Below, piece by piece: positions 25,288-35,796 of a stretch of 64,000 nucleotides of DNA. The translations under genes were made by a program, and so were the position numbers. The notes under the pieces were generated by a model. That model saw only the letters and a list, made by a program, of their open reading frames with translations. It was not told where the DNA came from and searched no databases. Source of the DNA: Geobacillus subterraneus (GTDB lineage Bacteria; Bacillota; Bacilli; Bacillales; Anoxybacillaceae); contig NZ_CP014342.1 of assembly GCF_001618685.1 (NCBI RefSeq), positions 2,232,001-2,296,000 of the forward strand. Direction: 5' to 3'. Every line of letters begins with the position of its first letter. The stretch's first letter is position 1.

Positions 25288-27158
25288 CAGGCGTTCGCCC
25301 CCTTCTTCTCAAGTTCAAGCACTTCCTCTTTATGAATGTGGAAGCCGTGATCATCAATCACCGAGCGCAAGAACATCGCACCGAGCGTAATGAGCAAGCC
25401 GAGAACGCCGACCGGCAAGCCCCAAGCCGTCTCTTGATGATACGTAAAACCGAATGCCGCGACAAACAAGCCAAATGAAATGATAAACGGCAAGAATGAT
25501 GAATTCGGCATATGAATATCGCCAAGCGGCTCGGCCGGCGTCAATTCTTTTTTGCCTTCCATTTTTTCAAGCCAGAAAGCGTCCAACCCGCGGACGAGCG
25601 GCAGTTGGGCAAAGTTGTACACCGGCGGCGGCGAAGCGATGGCCCATTCGAGCGTGCGGCCGTCGCCCCACGCATCACCCGGCACTTTTTCGCCTTTTGC
25701 GGTCGTAATCACGATGTTAATGAGTAAAATGACCGTGGCGACCGCCATAAAGAACGCCCCGACCGTACTGATGAAGTTGCCGGTCTCCAATCCTTGCCCC
25801 GGCAAGAATGTGAACACACGGCGCGGCATTCCCATTAGACCAAGAAAATGTTGGATAAAGAACGTCAAATGGAAGCCGATAAAGAACAGCCAAAACGTCA
25901 TTTTGCCAAGCGTCTCATTCAGCATGCGGCCAAACATTTTCGGCCACCAATAATGGGTTCCGGCCAGCAAGGCGAACACAACCCCGCCGACAATGACGTA
26001 ATGGAAGTGGGCCACAACGAAATAGCTGTCGTGATACTGATAGTCGGCAGCTGCTGATGCCAGCATAACGCCAGTCACCCCACCCATAACGAACGACGGG
26101 ATGAAAGCAACCGCATAGTACATCGGGGTCGTAAACTTGATGCTTCCGCCCCACATCGTAAACAGCCAGTTAAAAATTTTCACCCCGGTCGGCACCGCAA
26201 TCGCCATCGTTGCCACAGCGAAGATCGCGTTCGCAATCGGTCCCATCCCGACGGTGAACATATGGTGCGCCCATACCATGAACCCTAAGAATGCGATCAA
26301 TACCGTCGCAAACACCATCGACGAATAGCCGAACAGACGCTTTCGCGAGAACGTCGCAAAAATTTCCGAGAAAATACCGAACGCCGGCAATACAAGAATG
26401 TATACTTCCGGATGTCCAAACACCCAGAATAAGTGCTCCCAGATAATCGTATTACCACCGGCAGCGGGGTTAAAGAAGTTGCCGCCAAACAACCGATCCA
26501 TCATCATGAAAATTAACGCCACAGTCAGCGGCGGAAACGCAAACAAAATGAGCGCTGACGTCACAAACGTCGCCCATGTGAACATCGGCATGCGCATAAA
26601 CGTCATGCCCGGGGCACGCATATTAATGATCGTAACAAGAAAGTTGATTCCACCTATTAACGTGCCTATTCCAGAAATTTGCAATCCAAGCGTGTAAAAG
26701 TCGACACCGTGGTGCGCTTTCGAATCGAGCGCCAACGACGCATACGACGTCCAACCGGCGTCAGGAGCTCCTCCTAAAAACCACGAACAGTTCAAAAACA
26801 CTCCGCCGAAGAAAAAGAGCCAAAATCCGAGCGCGTTCAAGAACGGGAACGCAACGTCGCGCGCGCCGATTTGCAACGGCACGACTGCGTTCATAAAGGC
26901 GAAAAGAAGCGGCATCGCAGCTAGGAAAATCATCGTCGTTCCATGCATCGTCAGCACTTCGTTGTACAAACCACCGACAAGAAAATCATTGTTCGGCTTC
27001 GCGAGCTGAATCCGGATGAACAGCGCCTCAAGACCGCCAAGCAGGAAGAAAAATCCTCCGGCGATTAGATACAGATGGGCGATTTTTTTATGATCGACTG
27101 TTGTCAAGTAATCCCATAAAACGGCGCCGACACCCTTTTTGCGAGTGATCGTACTCAC
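25287..27158 (-). CDS. ctaD: Cytochrome caa3 oxidase subunit I
   Basis: The 623-residue catalytic subunit of a heme-copper terminal oxidase reducing O2 to water and pumping protons. Visible landmarks: MHGTTMIF near 71 (heme a ligand), GHPEVYI (cross-linked His-Tyr at the active site), AHHMFTVG (copper B histidines) and VAHFHYVIVGG (heme ligands). It has at least 12 hydrophobic segments plus a C-terminal extension of two more. It lies between ctaC and ctaE in one operon. Confidence 0.98.
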   Translation of the reverse strand: MSTITRKKGVGAVLWDYLTTVDHKKIAHLYLIAGGFFFLLGGLEALFIRIQLAKPNNDFLVGGLYNEVLTMHGTTMIFLAAMPLLFAFMNAVVPLQIGARDVAFPFLNALGFWLFFFGGVFLNCSWFLGGAPDAGWTSYASLALDSKAHHGVDFYTLGLQISGIGTLIGGINFLVTIINMRAPGMTFMRMPMFTWATFVTSALILFAFPPLTVALIFMMMDRLFGGNFFNPAAGGNTIIWEHLFWVFGHPEVYILVLPAFGIFSEIFATFSRKRLFGYSSMVFATVLIAFLGFMVWAHHMFTVGMGPIANAIFAVATMAIAVPTGVKIFNWLFTMWGGSIKFTTPMYYAVAFIPSFVMGGVTGVMLASAAADYQYHDSYFVVAHFHYVIVGGVVFALLAGTHYWWPKMFGRMLNETLGKMTFWLFFIGFHLTFFIQHFLGLMGMPRRVFTFLPGQGLETGNFISTVGAFFMAVATVILLINIVITTAKGEKVPGDAWGDGRTLEWAIASPPPVYNFAQLPLVRGLDAFWLEKMEGKKELTPAEPLGDIHMPNSSFLPFIISFGLFVAAFGFTYHQETAWGLPVGVLGLLITLGAMFLRSVIDDHGFHIHKEEVLELEKKGANA

Positions 27159-27180
27159 AGTGAAACCTCCCTTTTATGCC

Positions 27181-28245
27181 TTATTCCACTTTTAAGCTCA
27201 TTAAATATTTCGTCAATGCATCAAGCTGCTCTTCTGTCAGTTCGCCATATGTACCTGTCATTTTGTTTCCAGGCTTTATGCTTTCGGGATCACGCAGCCA
27301 TCTTTTTAAGTTTTCTTCATTGTGTTCTAAAATACCGGCAATCCGTTCACGATCGCCAAAGTTCGCCAAATTCGGCGCTGTGCGTGCCGGACGCTTGTCC
27401 ACCGGCGACACGGCATGGCAGCCAATACAGCTTTTATTGAAAATGGCTTCCCCTTGTTTGGCGACCGGATCTGTCACAACCGGTTTTTTCGCATTTTGCA
27501 TTTTTTCGACCCAAGCATCAAACTCCGTGCGCGGCAACGGACGCACTTTGAAGTCCATCAACGCATGGGACGGCCCGCAAAGCTCCGCACATTTGCCGTA
27601 AAAGACGCCGCCCGCTTTGTCTGTCGCTTCTTGGTCAAAGACGAGCCAAAACTGGTTTTTGTTGTCGGTGTTTGTGTCCATTTTGCCGCCGACCGCCGGA
27701 ATCCAGAACGAGTGTTTGACGTCTGACGCAATCAAATTAAAATAGACTTTTTCGTTCGTCGGCACGACTAAGTCTTGGCTCGTAATAATGCCGTAATCCG
27801 GGTATTCAAATTCCCACCAGTACGAGTTGGCGCGCACGTTGACCACAACCGTGTCTTTATCACGGTTCTTGTCATTCATCGGCTTGACATCCGCCAGCTT
27901 AAACGTCGCCGATACTGTCGGCACCGCTAAAATCAGCAAGAGGATAATCGGAATGACAGTCCAAATAATTTCCAGTTTATGGCTTCCTTCCACTTGCTTC
28001 GGAATTTTATTTTCTTCCCCTTTGCGCCGCCGGAAGCGGATGACAACATAGACGAAGATGATCGCTACGACGACAATGACGAGCACCATGATCGACGTGC
28101 TCAACAACATGAGCGAATACTGCATGTCCGCTACTTCACCGGCAGGCTGAAGCGTCGATAAAAACGGCTTGCCGCAGCCGGCGAGCAACAGCGCCATCAT
28201 CCCGAACAAGGAAAATAAGCGCCAGTTTCGTAGCCCTTTCTTCAT
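27181..28245 (-). CDS. ctaC: Cytochrome caa3 oxidase subunit II with fused cytochrome c domain
   Basis: A 354-residue membrane-anchored subunit. The N-terminus is a lipoprotein signal with lipobox LLAGC (Cys about 24), then a second helix near 50-72. The CuA site is CAELCGPSHALM (about 216-227). A cytochrome c domain follows, with heme motif CIGCH (about 275) and a distal methionine (NKMTGTYGEL), which defines the caa3 class. Electrons pass from its own heme c to CuA and subunit I. The operon downstream is ctaDEF. Confidence 0.98.
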   Translation of the reverse strand: MKKGLRNWRLFSLFGMMALLLAGCGKPFLSTLQPAGEVADMQYSLMLLSTSIMVLVIVVVAIIFVYVVIRFRRRKGEENKIPKQVEGSHKLEIIWTVIPIILLLILAVPTVSATFKLADVKPMNDKNRDKDTVVVNVRANSYWWEFEYPDYGIITSQDLVVPTNEKVYFNLIASDVKHSFWIPAVGGKMDTNTDNKNQFWLVFDQEATDKAGGVFYGKCAELCGPSHALMDFKVRPLPRTEFDAWVEKMQNAKKPVVTDPVAKQGEAIFNKSCIGCHAVSPVDKRPARTAPNLANFGDRERIAGILEHNEENLKRWLRDPESIKPGNKMTGTYGELTEEQLDALTKYLMSLKVE

Positions 28246-28287
28246 AGCCTAATCAAACCCCTCTTTCTTTGATGGATAAATGTATAT

Positions 28288-28312
28288 AAATTCTTTCGCG
28301 GAGAAAGAATTT
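28288..28312 (-). terminator. Weak hairpin between ctaB and ctaC
   Basis: AAATTCTTTC/GAAAGAATTT with a five-base loop, followed on the minus strand by an imperfect T/A-rich tail. It probably allows read-through into ctaC or acts as a processing site. Confidence 0.5.
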
Positions 28313-28320
28313 TAACCTGT

Positions 28321-29250
28321 TCACCAAAGCGTGGCGATGACCATCGCCACGAACAGAATCGTCAAATAATTGAGCGAGTAGACGAACATCCACTTCGCCC
28401 ACTTTAAGTCATCTTTCATTTTCAAGCCCCACAGCCCCAAAAACAGCCAGCCGATGTTCAGCAGCGTCGCGACCGTTAAAAACGGCGCGCCGAGCGAGAA
28501 CAAATAAAACGGCAGCGGCAGCAAACAGGCCACCCAGACGATGATTTGCCGCTTTGTCATGGCGAAGCCGTGAACGACCGGCAGCATCGGAATGCCGGCG
28601 GCGCGGTATTCTTCACACCGCTTCATCGCCAGAGCCAAAAAGTGAGGCGGCTGCCATAAAAACATGATCAAAAAGAGAACAAGCGGGACGACATGGAAAC
28701 TTGGGTCAACCGCGGTCCAGCCGATCACCGGCGGCACGGCGCCGGAAATGCTGCCGACGACGGTGTTGAGCGTATAATGGCGCTTCGTCCAAAGCGTATA
28801 GAAAAAGACGTACGTCACCATGCCAATGAGCCCGACCACCGCTGCCGTAACCGTTGTCATGAGCAAGCTCATCGTGCCGACGGCGACCAGGGCAACTCCG
28901 AGCCAAAGCACGCGCCGCGGCTCCATCGTTCCAGTTACCGTCGGCCGCACTTTCGTCCGCTCCATATATTGATCGATGTCGCGGTCAATGTAGTTGTTAA
29001 TGGCGCATGAACCTGCGATGACGAACGCGGCGCCAAACAGCGTAAAAAACACAAGATGCAAATTCTCCAAAAAGTGCTCTCCAGTAAAATAAAACGCCAG
29101 CCACATTCCGGCAAACGTCGTGATCAAGTTCGAATTAACAATCCCGATTTTGACAACTGCCGACAATTCTCTCCAAATCGCCTTTGCGCTTGCCTGCGAA
29201 CGATGGCGAGCATCGGCCGCGGCCCCATGCACCGCTTTCAAATCGGCCAT
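28321..29250 (-). CDS. ctaB: Protoheme IX farnesyltransferase (heme O synthase)
   Basis: A polytopic UbiA-family prenyltransferase of 309 residues that adds farnesyl to heme B to make heme O. The aspartate-rich site [19 protein letters not shown] (about 87-105) and the second motif region with YTLWTKRHY are present, with eight to nine helices. It starts the minus-strand cta operon and is divergent from ctaA, its pathway partner. A 70-base gap with a weak hairpin precedes ctaC. Confidence 0.97.
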   Translation of the reverse strand: MADLKAVHGAAADARHRSQASAKAIWRELSAVVKIGIVNSNLITTFAGMWLAFYFTGEHFLENLHLVFFTLFGAAFVIAGSCAINNYIDRDIDQYMERTKVRPTVTGTMEPRRVLWLGVALVAVGTMSLLMTTVTAAVVGLIGMVTYVFFYTLWTKRHYTLNTVVGSISGAVPPVIGWTAVDPSFHVVPLVLFLIMFLWQPPHFLALAMKRCEEYRAAGIPMLPVVHGFAMTKRQIIVWVACLLPLPFYLFSLGAPFLTVATLLNIGWLFLGLWGLKMKDDLKWAKWMFVYSLNYLTILFVAMVIATLW

Positions 29251-29632
29251 TTCTCCTGTTCCTCCTCACTGCGCCGCCTGCGATGAGACAGCGCCGTCAT
29301 ATGGCTTGAAATTTCATCCAATGCGAACGCGAAATAAAAAGAGTCGTTTTCTCTTTATATTAAATCACATTTTTTTCTCATCATGTGAACTTTTTTTGAA
29401 TAATTTGTGTCAAATTTTTGAATCCCTGAGGCCGAAAACGGCTTGTACGCTTGTCCCATTAATATTTCTAGCAAACTTAACCGACTTATTCAATATGTAA
29501 ACGTCATTTTGTGTTTCTTCGTCGCATCGTGTAAAATAGACTTGGCTTGGACGCACCGTTGGCTGCAATAAATTCCATCACTTTACTAATATGGACAAAA
29601 TCATAATTTCTCAATACAAGAAGGTGAAGATT
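29251..29632. promoter_or_regulatory. Divergent ctaB / ctaA control region
   Basis: A 382-base AT-rich interval without genes. It holds a plus-strand promoter for ctaA (29509-29537) and, on the minus strand, an ATATAA -10-like sequence near 29360 that could serve ctaB. TTTGACACAAATT near 29405-29417 is a possible regulator site; in B. subtilis this region binds ResD. The ResD assignment is inference. Confidence 0.5.
29509..29537 (+). promoter_or_regulatory. Probable ctaA promoter
   Basis: TTGTGT (29509-29514) and TAAAAT (29532-29537) with a 17-base spacer, about 95 bases before the ctaA start. Confidence 0.6.
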
Positions 29633-30586
29633 TTGCAACGTTCATTAAAATGGTTTGCTTCGGCAACAACGCTGGTGATGCTGTTTGTGCTGATCGGCGG
29701 GGCGCTCGTGACAAAAACGGGCTCCGGCATGGGATGCGGCCGGTCATGGCCGCTGTGCAATGGTCAATGGGTGCCGGACAACATCACGCCAGAACTCGTT
29801 ATCGAACTGAGCCATCGCCTCGTTTCCGGGCTCGCCGGCATCATGGTGCTCATCCTTTCCATTTGGGCGTGGCGGGCCGTCGGCCATATGCGGGAAACGA
29901 AGTGTTTGGCTGTCGTTTCGTTCGTCTTTCTCGTCCTGCAAGCATTAATTGGCGCCGCCGCGGTCGTCTGGGGGCAGTCCGATTTCGTTTTGGCCTTGCA
30001 CTTTGGCATTTCCCTCATTTCGTTCGCCGCTGTGCTGTTGTTGACATTGCTTATTTTTGAAATCGACAAAAAGTTTTCCGCCGCTTCGCTCAACCTTGGC
30101 AGGCCAATGCGGTTTCACATTTACGGCATCATCATTTACTCGTACATTGTCGTTTATACCGGGGCGCTCGTCCGCCATACGAACGCCAGCCTTGCCTGTC
30201 CGAGCTGGCCGCTATGCGCCAAGTCGCGCCCCCTCCCGATGCAGTTTCACGAGTGGGTGCAAATGGGCCATCGGCTGGCTGCTGCGGTTATCATCGTTTG
30301 GATTGCTGTTGCAGCGGTGCATGCCATCCGTCATTACCGCGAACAACCGGTCATTTACTGCGGGTGGATCATCGCCCTTCTTCTGGCTCTCGCGCAAATG
30401 GCGACCGGAGCGCTTGTCGTTTTTACCGGGCTGAATTTGTATATCGCTTTGGCACACGCCTTTTTTATCTCCTGCCTGTTCGGCGTGCTCAGCTATTTGC
30501 TGCTCTTGGCGCTCCGCACCCGCCGCAAGCCGGAGAAGGCCGCTGGCCATCCGGTCAGGGAAACGGCGCCGGCGACGTTAAAATAA
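29633..30586 (+). CDS. ctaA: Heme A synthase
   Basis: A 317-residue, eight-helix COX15/CtaA protein that oxidises heme O to heme A. Both halves carry heme-ligand histidines ([13 protein letters not shown] and [20 protein letters not shown] and LAHAFFISC), and the two cysteine pairs of type-1 CtaA are present ([17 protein letters not shown]). The start is a TTG with AAGGTG six bases upstream, giving [10 protein letters not shown] as in related species; an ATG 14 codons upstream lacks a ribosome binding site. It is divergent from ctaB. Confidence 0.95.
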   Translation: MQRSLKWFASATTLVMLFVLIGGALVTKTGSGMGCGRSWPLCNGQWVPDNITPELVIELSHRLVSGLAGIMVLILSIWAWRAVGHMRETKCLAVVSFVFLVLQALIGAAAVVWGQSDFVLALHFGISLISFAAVLLLTLLIFEIDKKFSAASLNLGRPMRFHIYGIIIYSYIVVYTGALVRHTNASLACPSWPLCAKSRPLPMQFHEWVQMGHRLAAAVIIVWIAVAAVHAIRHYREQPVIYCGWIIALLLALAQMATGALVVFTGLNLYIALAHAFFISCLFGVLSYLLLLALRTRRKPEKAAGHPVRETAPATLK

Positions 30587-30600
30587 CGGTCAGACTCCTC

Positions 30601-30641
30601 AAAAAAGGGATGCCCGCAAACGTTGGGCATCCCTTGTTTTT
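30601..30641. terminator. Bidirectional terminator between ctaA and pyc
   Basis: GGGATGCCC/GGGCATCCC stem with A- and T-runs on either side; serves convergent ctaA and pyc. Confidence 0.9.
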
Positions 30642-30672
30642 GGCAAACCGGTTTGTGGCGGTCGCGATGATT

Positions 30673-33600
30673 TTATTTGGACAGCTCAATCAACAAGTCT
30701 CCCGCTTGGATCGCATCGCCACTTTTGACGTAAATGTCTTTGACGACGCCGGCAAACGGGGCTTGCACCGTCGTTTCCATTTTCATCGCTTCCGTGACCA
30801 TTAAATGGTCGCCTTTATCGACTTTTTCCCCTTTTTCGACGAGCACTTTTACGACCGTCCCCGGCATTGTCGCCGCAATGTGGTTTGGGTTCGTCCGGTC
30901 CGCCTTAATACGCTCGACGACCGCAGCTTTAATGCTTTCGTCACGGATGACGACTTCACGCGGCTGGCCGTTCAGCTCAAAGTAGACGACGCGCGTCCCG
31001 TCCGCCTGCGGCTGGCCGATCGACACGAGCTTAACGATCAGCGTTTTTCCGCGCTCGATTTCCACTTCGATTTCCTCGCCGAGGCGCATGCCGTACAAGA
31101 ACGTCGGTGTATCGAGCACAGACACATCGCCGTATTTTTCAACCGTTTCCGCATACTCAAGAAACACTTTCGGATAAAGGGCGTACGCGATGACGTCGAA
31201 GTCGGTCACTTCGCGGCTGAGCTTGTCGTACAACTCCCGCTTGATTTGCTCGAAATCCACCGGCTCAAGCAGTTCTCCCGGACGGACGGTGATCGGCTCG
31301 CGCCCTTTCAAAATAATGCGCTGCAACTCTTTCGGGAACCCGCCGTGCGGCTGGCCTAAATAGCCCTCAAACAGCTCGACGACCGAATCCGGGAAGTTCA
31401 GCGTTTCTCCGCGCTCGAAAATATCTTGCTCCGTCAAGTTGTTTTGCACCATATAAAGCGCCATATCGCCGACGACTTTCGATGACGGCGTCACTTTAAC
31501 GATATCGCCGAACAAGTCGTTGACGCGGCGGTACATTTCTTTCACTTCATCCCACCGGTCGCCGAGGCCGACCGCCTTCGCCTGCTGCTGCAAGTTGCTG
31601 TATTGGCCGCCTGGCATTTCATGCATGTACACTTCCGTATGCGGCGCGTTCATGCCGCTTTCAAACTCCTGGTAAAACTTGCGCACATCCTCCCAATAGC
31701 GCGCCAGCTGCTCAAGGCCGTAAATGTCGACTTCCGGCGCCCGCTCGGTCCCTTCGAGCGCATAGTAAAGCGTATTGGCGCTCGGCTGTGACGTTAGGCC
31801 GGCCATCGAGCTGATGGCGACATCGACAATGTCGACGCCGGCTTCGATCGCTTTCGCATACGTATAAATGCCGTTGCCGCTCGTGTCGTGCGTATGCAAA
31901 TGAATCGGAATGTCGACCGTTTCCTTGAGCGCGGAAATGAGCACGTGCGCGGCCTGCGGCTTCAAGAGCCCGGCCATATCTTTAATGGCCAAAATGTGCG
32001 CGCCGGCCTGTTCAAGTTCTTTTGCAAGCGTCTTATAGTAGTCCAAATTGTACTTCGGCCGGCTTGGGTCTAAAATATCGCCCGTATAGCAAATCGCTGC
32101 CTCGGCGATTTTGCCGCTCTGCCGAACGGCGTCGATCGCCACCGTCATTCCTTTCACCCAGTTTAAGCTGTCAAAAATGCGGAACACATCAATGCCGGCT
32201 TGCGCCGATTTGTTAACGAACTCGCGGATGACGTTGTCCGGATAGTTTTTATATCCCACGGCGTTGGCGGAGCGGAGCAGCATTTGGAACAACACGTTCG
32301 GGATGCGCTCGCGCAGCTTGAGCAGCCGATCCCACGGATCCTCTTTTAAAAAGCGATACGCCACATCAAACGTCGCCCCGCCCCACATCTCAAGCGAGAA
32401 CAAATTCGGCAATAGGCGCGCCGTCGGTTCGGCTGCCCGCACTAAATCGACCGTGCGGACGCGCGTCGCCAACAGCGACTGATGGGCGTCTCGGAACGTC
32501 GTATCGGTCAAAAGCACGCGCGGCTGTTCTTGAATCCAGCGGACAAGGCCCTCTGGGCCGCGTTCATCCAAAATTTGTTTCGTTCCGGCCGGAATCGGCT
32601 CCGCCTCGCTCAATTTCGGCAAGCGCGGCTTATCAAACACCGGCTTTTTCTTTTTGCCGATGCCCGGGAAGCCGTTGACCGTCACCGTGCCGATGTATGT
32701 GAGCATTTTCGTTCCGCGGTCTTTCCGGCGCGGGAACACAAACAGTTCCGGCGTCGTATCGATGAACGACGTATCGTATTCGCCCGATAAAAACTTCGGA
32801 TGTTGGACGACGTTTTCCAAAAACGGAATGTTCGTTTTGATACCGCGAATGCGGAACTCACGCAAGTTGCGCAGCATTTTTCTTGCCGCCTGCTCAAACG
32901 TCAGCGCCCATGTCGACAGTTTAACAAGCAAGGAATCGTAATACGGCGTAATGACGGCTCCCTGGAAGCCGTTGCCGGCGTCCAAACGCACGCCGAAGCC
33001 GCCGCCGGAGCGGTACGCCATAATTTTCCCAGTGTCCGGCATAAAGTTGTTGAGCGGGTCTTCCGTCGTCACCCGCGATTGAATGGCATAGCCGTTAATG
33101 CGGATGTCTTCCTGCTTCGGAATGCCGACTTCCGGGCTGTGGAGCGAAAATCCGTCGGCGATTAAAATTTGCGACTGGACGATGTCAATCCCGGTGATCA
33201 TTTCGGTGATCGTATGCTCGACTTGAATGCGCGGGTTGACTTCGATGAAATAAAACTCGTCGCCCGAAACGAGAAACTCGACCGTGCCGGCATTGACGTA
33301 ACCGACGCTTCTCATCAGCTGGACCGCCGCCTCGCAAATGCGCTGGCGCAGCTCGTCCGACAGCGAGACGCTCGGCGCGACTTCCACGACTTTTTGATGG
33401 CGGCGCTGCACCGAGCAGTCGCGTTCATAAAGGTGAACGATGTTTCCTTCGTGGTCGCCCAAAATTTGCACTTCAATGTGCTTTGGCTTTTCGATTAATT
33501 TTTCAACGTACACGTCATCGCTGCCAAACGCCGCCTTCGCTTCCGATTTGGCGCGCTCGAACGCCTCTTTCACTTCCGACTTCGAGCGGACGATGCGCAT

Positions 33601-34116
33601 GCCCCGGCCGCCGCCGCCAAGCGCCGCTTTAATGATGATCGGGTATCCGTGCGTCTCGGCAAAGCGGACGACATCCTCAAGGCCGCCGACCGGTCCGTCG
33701 CTGCCCGGGATGACCGGAATGCCCGCCTTCATGGCCGCATGCCGCGCTTTCACTTTATCGCCGAACATATCCAAATGTTCTTCATTCGGGCCGATGAAAA
33801 TAATCCCCTCTTCGCGGCACCGTCTGGCAAATTGAATGTTTTCCGACAAAAACCCATATCCCGGGTGGATGGCATCAACATCGTGGGCTTTGGCGATCTC
33901 AATGATGCCTTCGATGTCCAAGTACGCTTCGATCGGTTTTTTCCCTTCCCCGACTAAATACGCCTCATCCGCTTTGTAGCGGTGGTACGATCCGGCGTCT
34001 TCCTTCGAATAAATCGCCACGGTGCGGATATCAAGCTCCGTGCAGGCGCGGAAAACGCGAATGGCGATCTCTCCGCGGTTGGCTACCAGCACTTTGCGAA
34101 TTCGTCTTGTCCTCAT
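30673..34116 (-). CDS. pyc: Pyruvate carboxylase
   Basis: A 1147-residue anaplerotic enzyme that makes oxaloacetate from pyruvate and bicarbonate. Domains in order: biotin carboxylase (about 5-455; KVLVANRGEIAIRVFRA, GGGGRGMR ATP loop, RDCSVQRRHQK), carboxyltransferase (about 530-800; LLTDTTFRDAHQSLLATRVR, metal-binding HLHTHDTSG), PYC/OADA conserved region (about 820-1010) and the biotinyl domain at the C-terminus with EAMKMET (biotin on about Lys1112). Full length, no defect. Acetyl-CoA activation is a family property. Confidence 0.98.
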   Translation of the reverse strand: MRTRRIRKVLVANRGEIAIRVFRACTELDIRTVAIYSKEDAGSYHRYKADEAYLVGEGKKPIEAYLDIEGIIEIAKAHDVDAIHPGYGFLSENIQFARRCREEGIIFIGPNEEHLDMFGDKVKARHAAMKAGIPVIPGSDGPVGGLEDVVRFAETHGYPIIIKAALGGGGRGMRIVRSKSEVKEAFERAKSEAKAAFGSDDVYVEKLIEKPKHIEVQILGDHEGNIVHLYERDCSVQRRHQKVVEVAPSVSLSDELRQRICEAAVQLMRSVGYVNAGTVEFLVSGDEFYFIEVNPRIQVEHTITEMITGIDIVQSQILIADGFSLHSPEVGIPKQEDIRINGYAIQSRVTTEDPLNNFMPDTGKIMAYRSGGGFGVRLDAGNGFQGAVITPYYDSLLVKLSTWALTFEQAARKMLRNLREFRIRGIKTNIPFLENVVQHPKFLSGEYDTSFIDTTPELFVFPRRKDRGTKMLTYIGTVTVNGFPGIGKKKKPVFDKPRLPKLSEAEPIPAGTKQILDERGPEGLVRWIQEQPRVLLTDTTFRDAHQSLLATRVRTVDLVRAAEPTARLLPNLFSLEMWGGATFDVAYRFLKEDPWDRLLKLRERIPNVLFQMLLRSANAVGYKNYPDNVIREFVNKSAQAGIDVFRIFDSLNWVKGMTVAIDAVRQSGKIAEAAICYTGDILDPSRPKYNLDYYKTLAKELEQAGAHILAIKDMAGLLKPQAAHVLISALKETVDIPIHLHTHDTSGNGIYTYAKAIEAGVDIVDVAISSMAGLTSQPSANTLYYALEGTERAPEVDIYGLEQLARYWEDVRKFYQEFESGMNAPHTEVYMHEMPGGQYSNLQQQAKAVGLGDRWDEVKEMYRRVNDLFGDIVKVTPSSKVVGDMALYMVQNNLTEQDIFERGETLNFPDSVVELFEGYLGQPHGGFPKELQRIILKGREPITVRPGELLEPVDFEQIKRELYDKLSREVTDFDVIAYALYPKVFLEYAETVEKYGDVSVLDTPTFLYGMRLGEEIEVEIERGKTLIVKLVSIGQPQADGTRVVYFELNGQPREVVIRDESIKAAVVERIKADRTNPNHIAATMPGTVVKVLVEKGEKVDKGDHLMVTEAMKMETTVQAPFAGVVKDIYVKSGDAIQAGDLLIELSK

Positions 34117-34174
34117 CGTCTCTCCTCCTTTCTAATTAAACTATAAAAATTTTTCTATTTTGTAAATACAGTTT

Positions 34175-35386
34175 CTAAAAAGTCAGACCTTTTTTCTGCC
34201 GGTCAGCAGCCATTTTTTCACCCTTTTTATACCGTTGTTCATACTTCGTAAACATCGAAATGTTGACGAGCAAGCCAAGCGAAGCCATCATGAGAACGAG
34301 CGACGTTCCCCCATAGCTGACGAGCGGCAGCGGCACCCCTGTAATCGGAATAAGGCCAACGACCCCACCAACGTTAATGAACGTTTGAAAGCCGATCATG
34401 ACGGAGATGCCGATCGCAAGCAGACTCCCAAACGCATCGTGGGAGCGGCGGGCAATCCAAAGCCCGCGCAGCACGATAAACGCCAATAACCCAAGCGTGA
34501 ACGCTACACCAAATAAGCCGAGCTCTTCGGCGATGACCGCCATAATAAAATCGGTGTGCGACTCTGGCAGGTAGCCGTATTTTTGAATGCCTTTGCCAAG
34601 CCCCACTCCTTTCAGCCCGCCAAGCCCGATCGCCAAATACGAATTAACGAGCTGGTAGCCATCGCCGTTTGCGTATTGAAATGGATCCAAAAAGCTGTAA
34701 AGACGCGATACCCGTTCAGGAGAAAAAATTTTTTTGCCGGCAACCGGGAGCCAAAACGGTGACAGCACCGTCCCGATCAATGTAAAAAAAAGCAGCTGCT
34801 TTAGAAGCAACACGAGGCGCAAACCGGACGAAACAATGATGCACATCGCGATGGCAAACACGATCGCCGCCGTTCCGAAGTCAGGCTGTATGGCAATCAG
34901 GAAACAAATCACCAATGTATAATAAATGGGGAACAAATTGCTTTTCGCCGGCTCGGCCAGCCGCTTCCGCTTGTTGGCAAACGCTGCGGCCAAGTATAAA
35001 ATCAGACCGAGCTTCGCGAGCTCCGCCGGTTGGATCGAAAGCGCCCCGACGCGAAACCAGCTTGTTGCGTTGTTGGCCGTATGGCCGAGAAAAGCGACGG
35101 CGATCAGCATCAATGGAGATGCAAAAAAGACGAGTTTCACCCATCGCTCCGCCCGCCACACTTTATACGGAATCGCCATCATGATGGCGAACGCGATGAA
35201 TCCGGCAATCAGCCACAGTTTTTGCCGCTCGTAAAAATAGTCGCTTGGCACTTCAAAGCGGATGACAGCGGTGACCATGCTTGAGCTGTACACCATAATC
35301 AATCCGAACAACGACAGCATGATGACCGCGGTGATCAGCGGATAATCATAGCACTTCAATACTTTTTTCCATAATTGTCGTTCCAT
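34175..35386 (-). CDS. ftsW: FtsW/RodA/SpoVE family SEDS protein FtsW
   Basis: A 403-residue, ten-helix SEDS glycosyltransferase that polymerises lipid II at the septum. Diagnostic stretches are GALSIQPAELAKLGLILYLAA (about 112-132) and the C-terminal PITGVPLPLVSYGGTSL (about 352-368). It is placed downstream of pyc and ylaN exactly as ftsW in B. subtilis, so ftsW is preferred over rodA or spoVE. It ends with a basic cytoplasmic tail (KKGEKMAADRQKKG). A probable partner of PbpB in this window. Confidence 0.93.
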   Translation of the reverse strand: MERQLWKKVLKCYDYPLITAVIMLSLFGLIMVYSSSMVTAVIRFEVPSDYFYERQKLWLIAGFIAFAIMMAIPYKVWRAERWVKLVFFASPLMLIAVAFLGHTANNATSWFRVGALSIQPAELAKLGLILYLAAAFANKRKRLAEPAKSNLFPIYYTLVICFLIAIQPDFGTAAIVFAIAMCIIVSSGLRLVLLLKQLLFFTLIGTVLSPFWLPVAGKKIFSPERVSRLYSFLDPFQYANGDGYQLVNSYLAIGLGGLKGVGLGKGIQKYGYLPESHTDFIMAVIAEELGLFGVAFTLGLLAFIVLRGLWIARRSHDAFGSLLAIGISVMIGFQTFINVGGVVGLIPITGVPLPLVSYGGTSLVLMMASLGLLVNISMFTKYEQRYKKGEKMAADRQKKGLTF

Positions 35387-35460
35387 CGTTCCTCTTCCCT
35401 GTGAACATGTATGTACTTAAAATCATTCGCAGCGACGCACCGTTTTCCTGCCGAAAAACA

Positions 35461-35498
35461 GAAAAACTCAAACGACGGCAGGCCAATCGTTTGAGTTG
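35461..35498 (-). terminator. Terminator of ylaN
   Basis: AACTCAAACGA/TCGTTTGAGTT with an 11-base loop and a minus-strand T-run, just after the ylaN stop. Confidence 0.85.
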
Positions 35499-35508
35499 CC
35501 ATGTATGG

Positions 35509-35796
35509 TTATCGTACGCGCTTTTTCGTTACTGCCTCATGCAACGCGGAGAGCTCACGCTCGAGCCGGTCAAGGAGCGCCTTCCCGTCTTTTGCCTCGA
35601 CAAGGCCGAGGCGCACCGCAAAATCAATTTCTCGCGACAAGCCGAACATTTGCGTGTCCAACACTTCTTCATACAACGGGCATTGCGGCATCGTCAAATG
35701 GTCCATTTGCACGCGGATGAGCTGAATAATTTTTTCCGCATCCGCTTGCAAAAGCGCGTACGCCTTTTCCCGATAGCTCATCGATCCGTCCGTCAC
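35509..35796 (-). CDS. ylaN: YlaN, UPF0358 family protein
   Basis: A 95-residue all-helical protein ([49 protein letters not shown]) closely resembling B. subtilis YlaN, reported as essential under iron-limited conditions and as interacting with Fur and iron. The GTG start follows GGAGGGATCGAT; the first internal ATG (MSYREK) is another option. It precedes ftsW on the same strand but ends in its own terminator. Confidence 0.9.
   Translation of the reverse strand: MTDGSMSYREKAYALLQADAEKIIQLIRVQMDHLTMPQCPLYEEVLDTQMFGLSREIDFAVRLGLVEAKDGKALLDRLERELSALHEAVTKKRVR

Noticed and set aside
30805-31359. Long plus-strand frames antisense to pyc (e.g. 184 codons)
   Set aside because: Arg/His/Phe-rich composition, explained as reverse shadow of a GC-rich gene.
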